DNA of 35,597 bases from Bacteroidales bacterium (GTDB lineage: Bacteria > Bacteroidota > Bacteroidia > Bacteroidales > GCA-2748055). The number at the start of each line of letters is the position of its first letter. The first letter of the stretch is position 1. Below, piece after piece: positions 31,748 to 35,597 of this stretch. A program made the position numbers and the translations under genes. The stretch is taken from contig JAGLPR010000082.1 of assembly GCA_023137255.1 (NCBI GenBank), forward strand, positions 1 to 35,597, written 5' to 3'. The notes below the pieces were generated by a model. It did no database searches and was not told where the DNA came from. It saw only the letters and a list, made by a program, of their open reading frames with translations.

Positions 31748-33352
31748 TTAGACTTTTGACTTTTGACTTTTAAGACGGCGAGAAGCCGTTTGAATACACT
31801 CCCGTTGGGCAATGATTACAGATACTCCATTGTATTCCAGCTCCTCCGACACCATCTTCCGATTCTCTTCATGATGTTTTCGCAGAGGATTCATCTCCCT
31901 GATGTGCTCCTTTTCTACTCCAAGCCCCCTGCATATATCCACCAGCCGGTTGGTGGCATGCGACTGCTGTCCTCCGGTCATCCCGGTGGTGGAATTGTCA
32001 GAGATAATTACGGTAACGGGCGTCTTCTCTACCACTGCATCCAGTAAACCGGTCATGCCTGAATGGGTAAAGGTGGAATCTCCTATGACAGCCACCGAGG
32101 GACGAATACCGGCATCCGATGCCCCCTTGGCCATGGTCACCGAAGCACCCATATCCACACAGGAGTTGATGGCATTATAGGGTGGAAGAGCTCCCAGTGT
32201 ATAACAACCAATGTCTGAGAACACCCTTCCAGGCCCATAGGGCTCCAGGGCCTCTCCCAGCGCATTGTACATATCGATGTGACTGCAACCCTTGCAGAGG
32301 GCCGGGGGCCTGTTCTTCACTATACCCGGAACCTCCCGGGCAGGCTCTACGGTGACTCCCAGGGCCAGTTTCACCAGTGAGGGTGTTAGCTCTCCATCCC
32401 TGGGGAGCAAACCATCCAGCCGGCCGTTGATCCGATAGCTGTTCTCCAGGACGCCAACCAGCGACTCCTCCAGCAAGGGGGCACCCTCCTCCAGCACAAC
32501 CACACGGTCCACCTGCTGCACAAATTGGTTCAACATCTTTGCAGATACAGGGTACTGTGAGATCTTCAGCACAGGGTGATTCAGTCCCGCCTCACCAGCC
32601 ACCTCTCTGTAATAGTTATAGGCCAGTCCGCATGCAATCACCCCTGTGGAGCTATCTTTCCCCTCCTCCAGCCTGTTCAGACCTGAATTTTCGCCCTCTT
32701 GCTCAAGCTTATCCTGGGTGGAAAGCAGCATCTTGTACCTCTTTCTTGCATTGGCTGGCAACAGAATAAACTGCTTCAGATCGGATGGAAATTTAACAGG
32801 ATTCTCCTCCCGGTTTGCTTTCCGCTCCACCGAAGAACGTGAGTGGGCCAGCCGGGTGGTAATTCTAAGCATAACAGGCAGGGCATACTTCTCCGACAGG
32901 TCGAAACCGTAACGGGTCATTTCGTACGCCTCCTGCTGGGTGGACGGCTCCAGTACCGGAACCATGGAAAACTTGCCGTAGAACCTGGAATCCTGTTCAT
33001 TTTGCGAAGAGTGCATGGATGGATCGTCTGCCACCACCACCACAAGACCTCCATTCACACCGGTCATCCCGGCATTGATGAATGCATCGGCTGCCACATT
33101 AAGCCCCACATGTTTCATACAAACAAGAGCACGTTTGCCGGCATAGGACATCCCCAACCCCGCTTCCATGGCAGTCTTCTCATTGGCCGACCATTGTGCG
33201 TGTACTTTTCGCTCCTGCGCCTCTTTCGACTTCTGTATATACTCGGTTATTTCTGTGGAGGGTGTACCCGGGTATGCATATACACCCGAAAGGCCTGCAT
33301 CCAGTGCTCCCTGACCAATGGCTTCGTCTCCCAATAATACAAATCTGGACAT
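31748..33352 (-). CDS. iorA: Indolepyruvate ferredoxin oxidoreductase, alpha subunit (no ferredoxin domain)
   Basis: The large, thiamine-pyrophosphate-binding subunit of the aryl-pyruvate oxidoreductase. The 534-residue product starts MSRFVLLGDEAIGQGALDAG, followed by VYAYPGTPSTEITEYI (pyrimidine-binding side), KHVGLNVAADAFINAG, and the C-terminal TPP domain with CKGCSHIDMYNAL, GDSTFTHSGMTGLLDAV and SDNSTTGMTGGQQSHAT. It ends at IIAQRECIQTASRRLKS with no 4Fe-4S ferredoxin domain of the kind that closes many archaeal and clostridial IorA, so electrons must leave by another carrier. The ATG at 33350-33352 replaces an upstream TTG. A -7 element lies 23 bp before it. Confidence 0.93.
   Translation of the reverse strand: MSRFVLLGDEAIGQGALDAGLSGVYAYPGTPSTEITEYIQKSKEAQERKVHAQWSANEKTAMEAGLGMSYAGKRALVCMKHVGLNVAADAFINAGMTGVNGGLVVVVADDPSMHSSQNEQDSRFYGKFSMVPVLEPSTQQEAYEMTRYGFDLSEKYALPVMLRITTRLAHSRSSVERKANREENPVKFPSDLKQFILLPANARKRYKMLLSTQDKLEQEGENSGLNRLEEGKDSSTGVIACGLAYNYYREVAGEAGLNHPVLKISQYPVSAKMLNQFVQQVDRVVVLEEGAPLLEESLVGVLENSYRINGRLDGLLPRDGELTPSLVKLALGVTVEPAREVPGIVKNRPPALCKGCSHIDMYNALGEALEPYGPGRVFSDIGCYTLGALPPYNAINSCVDMGASVTMAKGASDAGIRPSVAVIGDSTFTHSGMTGLLDAVVEKTPVTVIISDNSTTGMTGGQQSHATNRLVDICRGLGVEKEHIREMNPLRKHHEENRKMVSEELEYNGVSVIIAQRECIQTASRRLKSQKSKV
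31751..31771. repeat. Three tandem copies of GACTTTT at the iorA-iorB junction
   Basis: Three perfect 7-bp units encode, on the minus strand, the last residues of IorA (KSQKSKV), and further imperfect units run to the iorB start. Since 7 is not a multiple of 3, gain or loss of a unit would change the IorA C-terminus and the spacing to iorB. Confidence 0.7.
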
Positions 33353-33374
33353 GAACAACAGCTTTTGTGATGCT

Positions 33375-33382
33375 CAAAATTA
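33375..33382 (-). promoter_or_regulatory. -7 promoter element for iorA
   Basis: On the minus strand this reads TAATTTTG, an exact TAnnTTTG match, 22 bp before the iorA ATG. No -33 TTG is evident. Confidence 0.5.
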
Positions 33383-33445
33383 TATAAAATAAGTACGGCT
33401 ATTTGCTATTCTAAAACATGCATGTACAAGCTGCCAGGGTGACAT

Positions 33446-33856
33446 TTAGGAAGTGATGGTAATTACCAGGCGGCGCGATCCCCCATGGTTCCGGAACTCG
33501 CCCAGGTAGATTCCCTGCCAGGTACCCAAGTTCAACTTTCCATTGGTAATGGGGATGGTAACAGAATTGCCTATGATGGAGGCCTTCAGATGTGCCGGCA
33601 TATCATCGGCACCTTCATAAATATGGGAGTACAAAGGATGGTTTTCAGGGACCAGGTCATTCATAAACAACTCGAAATCGTCTCTTACCGAAGAGTCTGC
33701 ATTCTCATTAAGCGTAAGGCCTGCCGAAGTATGCTGGATCAGTACATGCATGATCCCGGTATCGGGAAGTTCTCCCGCTGCCTCCACCACCCTTCGGGTA
33801 ATAAGGTGAAATCCCCTGGGCATGGGTGATAAGGTGACTGTTTTCTGGGAGACCAT
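33446..33856 (-). CDS. YjbQ/UPF0047 family protein
   Basis: The 136-residue product matches the YjbQ (UPF0047) family, sometimes annotated as a secondary thiamine-phosphate synthase because E. coli YjbQ shows weak such activity; the physiological role is unsettled. Hallmarks are MHVLIQHTSAGLTLNENAD, VRDDFELFMNDLVP, MPAHLKASIIGNSVTIPI and NLGTWQGIYLGEFRNHGG, which supply conserved His, Asn and Glu residues around the pocket. Full length for the family. It has its own -7 element and is 94 bp from iorA, so it is likely a separate unit. Confidence 0.92.
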   Translation of the reverse strand: MVSQKTVTLSPMPRGFHLITRRVVEAAGELPDTGIMHVLIQHTSAGLTLNENADSSVRDDFELFMNDLVPENHPLYSHIYEGADDMPAHLKASIIGNSVTIPITNGKLNLGTWQGIYLGEFRNHGGSRRLVITITS

Positions 33857-33882
33857 GGCACTATTTTAATGTTAATATTTCA

Positions 33883-33890
33883 CAAAAATA
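33883..33890 (-). promoter_or_regulatory. -7 promoter element for the yjbQ-like gene
   Basis: On the minus strand this reads TATTTTTG, an exact match, 26 bp before the ATG at 33856. Confidence 0.5.
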
Positions 33891-33946
33891 GTTCTTAATT
33901 GCAGCAACCGGCTCTGTTTCCGCTGATTTTTTATCTACTTTTGGGC

Positions 33947-34621
33947 ATGTTTTTCGGGAAACAGAGGCTCCATTTGAGGTTGCTGCTGGGGATTGTTCTC
34001 CTGGTGGCAATATCGATGAATGCTGAGGGTCAGAGGAAAAGGGACCAGGATGAGAAACCGGACGATGACCTGGTACAGTTCTCCGGTATCGTGAGGGACC
34101 TGCAGCACCGTCCCCTCCCTCATGTAAATATCATTATCCTGACCGAGAGACGGGGGACCACCTCCGACAGGCGGGGCATGTTCTCTTTTGTGGTGAGGCC
34201 CAACGATACGATTCTTTTCAGCCACATGGGGCACAAAGGGACCATCCATGTGATCCCTGACTCACTGGGCGGACAGCAGTACCCTGCAGATATCTTCATG
34301 GTCAGCGACACTTTCCATCTGGCGGAAGTCAGGATCTATCCATGGAAAACTTACCAGGAGTTCAAAGAGGCTTTCCTGGCACTTGATCTGCCCGACGACG
34401 ACGAGCAGCGGGCCTACCATAACATTGCCCTGATTAAAACACAGATCAAAATGAATGATTTTGGACCCAGTCCAAACATCAATTTCCGGGAGGTGATGAA
34501 GCAGCAGTATAACCAGCTTTACACAGCCGGTCAGACCCCCTATTACACCATTTTCGATCCCATACGGTGGGCCAAGTTCTTCGACGCCCTGAAACGGGGC
34601 GACTTCAAAGAGGATGATTAA
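33947..34621 (+). CDS. Exported protein with CarboxypepD_reg-like domain
   Basis: The 224-residue product has a signal peptide (MFFGKQRLHLRLLLGIVLLV, cleavage after about AEGQ). The mature part begins charged and carries FSGIVRDLQHRPLPHVNIII and then RRGMFSFVVRPNDTILFSHMG, the beta-sandwich CarboxypepD_reg-like fold found at the N-terminus of SusC-type TonB receptors and in small stand-alone proteins. The C-terminal half is helical, ending in an acidic tail. Not a receptor, since no barrel follows. The ATG at 33947 is chosen because it gives a clean leader; a TTG 48 bp upstream is less likely. Function unknown. Confidence 0.78.
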   Translation: MFFGKQRLHLRLLLGIVLLVAISMNAEGQRKRDQDEKPDDDLVQFSGIVRDLQHRPLPHVNIIILTERRGTTSDRRGMFSFVVRPNDTILFSHMGHKGTIHVIPDSLGGQQYPADIFMVSDTFHLAEVRIYPWKTYQEFKEAFLALDLPDDDEQRAYHNIALIKTQIKMNDFGPSPNINFREVMKQQYNQLYTAGQTPYYTIFDPIRWAKFFDALKRGDFKEDD

Positions 34622-34653
34622 ATACTGCAGATCACCTCACATTGCGGCTAAAA

Positions 34654-35597
34654 CTAACGCAGCCCAATCTTCTTAAGCAGGGCATCGAATCGAAGATCAT
34701 CAGCCCGAAGGGCATCAGAGCCTGCCCCGTACCAACAGATCCATGGGTCGCGTTCTTTGGCGGCTTTTTGCAGCCAGTGGAATGCTTCATCAATATTATT
34801 TCGAGCTGAGTAAATCCATACCAGAAAAGTTGCTGGCACGTATGTGCTTTCTGATCTTACCTTTAAACTTTCTAATAGCTCCTCTCCTCTTTTTACCCGG
34901 CCGGACAGAAAACAGGCACAGGCAAGTACCGCCTTTGCAATGGAGGCACTCCCTGAAAGCTCCACTGCCTTTTCACCCGCTAAGACTGCCTCTTCGAACA
35001 TTGATTCAGATATAAACCCAAAACAGAGCCAAAGTTGAGGTTGCCAGTAGCCAGGATCCTTTGCGACAACCTGCTGCAGTCCCTCGATTGCTTCCTCACA
35101 TTGACCCGCAAACATCAGAATCATCGAAACCCATGTATTAATCATACTCGAAAGAGGATCAAGTTTTTGGGCTTTCCCTGCGTGGACGAGTGCCTCCTCG
35201 AATCGTTTCTGATTTGTCAGAATTATGGCGTAGTTTGCGTAACCCAGTGCATTTGTTGGATCCAATTCTATGGTTCTTTTGAACTCCCTGTCAGCAGCAG
35301 ACCAGTTCCAATCATACGTTGCATAGATGACAGCCAGAGCGTTGTGGGCATCGGAAATGGAATCATCAAGCTCAATTGCCTTTTGTGCAAACTCCCGTGA
35401 TTTAGGGATCGCCTGACCCGGTGGCACATCTCCCCAGAATGCCAGGCTCTGGTGCCAGATAGAGAGTCCCACATATGCTAAAGCGTAGGTCGGGTCTATC
35501 TCGATTGCTTTCTGATAACATTCAATGCTTTTTTCCCATCCTTCCGAAGTCAGGCTGTTCCAGTAATAGCGGCCCTTCAAATTGAGGCTGTAGGCCT
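34654..35597 (-). CDS. TPR-repeat protein, 5' end outside the window
   Basis: The visible 314 codons run off the right edge in frame (reading AYSLNLKGRYYWN), so the start codon lies outside; an in-window start at 35580 is a TTG within the repeat array and is not real. At least six tetratricopeptide repeats are visible, for example WEKSIECYQKAIEIDPTYAL, AADREFKRTIELDPTNAL and FEEALVHAGKAQKLDPLSS, ending in ERDPWICWYGAGSDALRADD and the LLKKIGL tail. This tail is typical of the TPR ends of CadC-like, adenylate cyclase-like or Ser/Thr kinase proteins, so a regulatory N-terminal domain probably lies upstream. Role unknown. Confidence 0.85.
   Translation of the reverse strand, partial: AYSLNLKGRYYWNSLTSEGWEKSIECYQKAIEIDPTYALAYVGLSIWHQSLAFWGDVPPGQAIPKSREFAQKAIELDDSISDAHNALAVIYATYDWNWSAADREFKRTIELDPTNALGYANYAIILTNQKRFEEALVHAGKAQKLDPLSSMINTWVSMILMFAGQCEEAIEGLQQVVAKDPGYWQPQLWLCFGFISESMFEEAVLAGEKAVELSGSASIAKAVLACACFLSGRVKRGEELLESLKVRSESTYVPATFLVWIYSARNNIDEAFHWLQKAAKERDPWICWYGAGSDALRADDLRFDALLKKIGLR

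Noticed and set aside
33867-33874. TAATGTTA upstream of the yjbQ-like gene as a Pho box
   Set aside because: Only one half-site with no second copy 11 bp away, so it is best explained by chance in AT-rich DNA.
33936-33943. TACTTTTG as a promoter for the CarboxypepD_reg-like protein
   Set aside because: It lies 3 bp before the chosen ATG, so transcription would start inside the leader codons; it fits only if the true start is elsewhere.

Overview
The window looks like chromosomal DNA from a member of the Bacteroidota, probably the Bacteroidales/Marinilabiliales side, though this is inferred without database support. The evidence is the phylum-type -7 promoter element TAnnTTTG in front of many genes, weak or absent Shine-Dalgarno sites, many short lipoproteins and signal-peptide beta-barrels, and families common in the phylum (DUF4301, CarboxypepD_reg-like domain, IorAB, Ptb-Buk). 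No rRNA, tRNA, CRISPR array, phage or insertion sequence was seen.

Layout. 1-2 kb: an AT-rich accessory stretch with four small unrelated lipoproteins in tandem. 2-5 kb: a secreted M20 amidohydrolase, an ICMT-like membrane methyltransferase and a small outer-membrane barrel, separated by intrinsic terminators. 5-10 kb: on the minus strand a CNNM/CBS transporter-like protein, an exported protein-L-isoaspartate methyltransferase, pyrD and an XRE regulator; on the plus strand an S41 peptidase lipoprotein. 9.9-10.9 kb: nearly 1 kb without a convincing gene, holding six copies of an operator-like palindrome (TTACA-NN-TGTAA) in two clusters plus other inverted repeats. 10.9-16 kb (minus): a DAACS dicarboxylate/amino-acid symporter, a fused FAD/Fe-S 2-hydroxyacid dehydrogenase and a DUF1338 (HglS-like) protein. 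These could together convert 2-oxoadipate to D-2-hydroxyglutarate and then 2-oxoglutarate.

16.1-22.4 kb (plus): pta-ackA, a strong terminator, then ptb-buk followed closely by an outer-membrane protein and a cation:proton antiporter. This is a substrate-level phosphorylation block for acetyl-CoA and C4/branched acyl-CoA. It fits with iorAB at 31-33 kb, which makes aryl-acetyl-CoA from amino-acid-derived 2-oxoacids and reduces ferredoxin, and suggests a fermenter of amino acids or mixed acids. 22.5-24 kb: slyD with a Cys/His-rich tail, and an omega-amidase-like nitrilase.

24-29.6 kb: a phosphate-starvation module consisting of a PiT transporter with a PhoU-like tail, an OmpR/PhoB-type response regulator without a kinase beside it, an OprO/P-like porin and a beta-helix lipoprotein. 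A shared direct-repeat element (core CTTAACATTAAATT) lies upstream of the transporter and of the regulator, and a close variant lies upstream of the porin; it is the best candidate for this lineage's Pho box. 29.6-35.6 kb: DUF4301, iorBA with a 7-bp tandem repeat at the gene junction, YjbQ, a small CarboxypepD_reg-like exported protein, and the 3' part of a TPR protein cut by the window edge.
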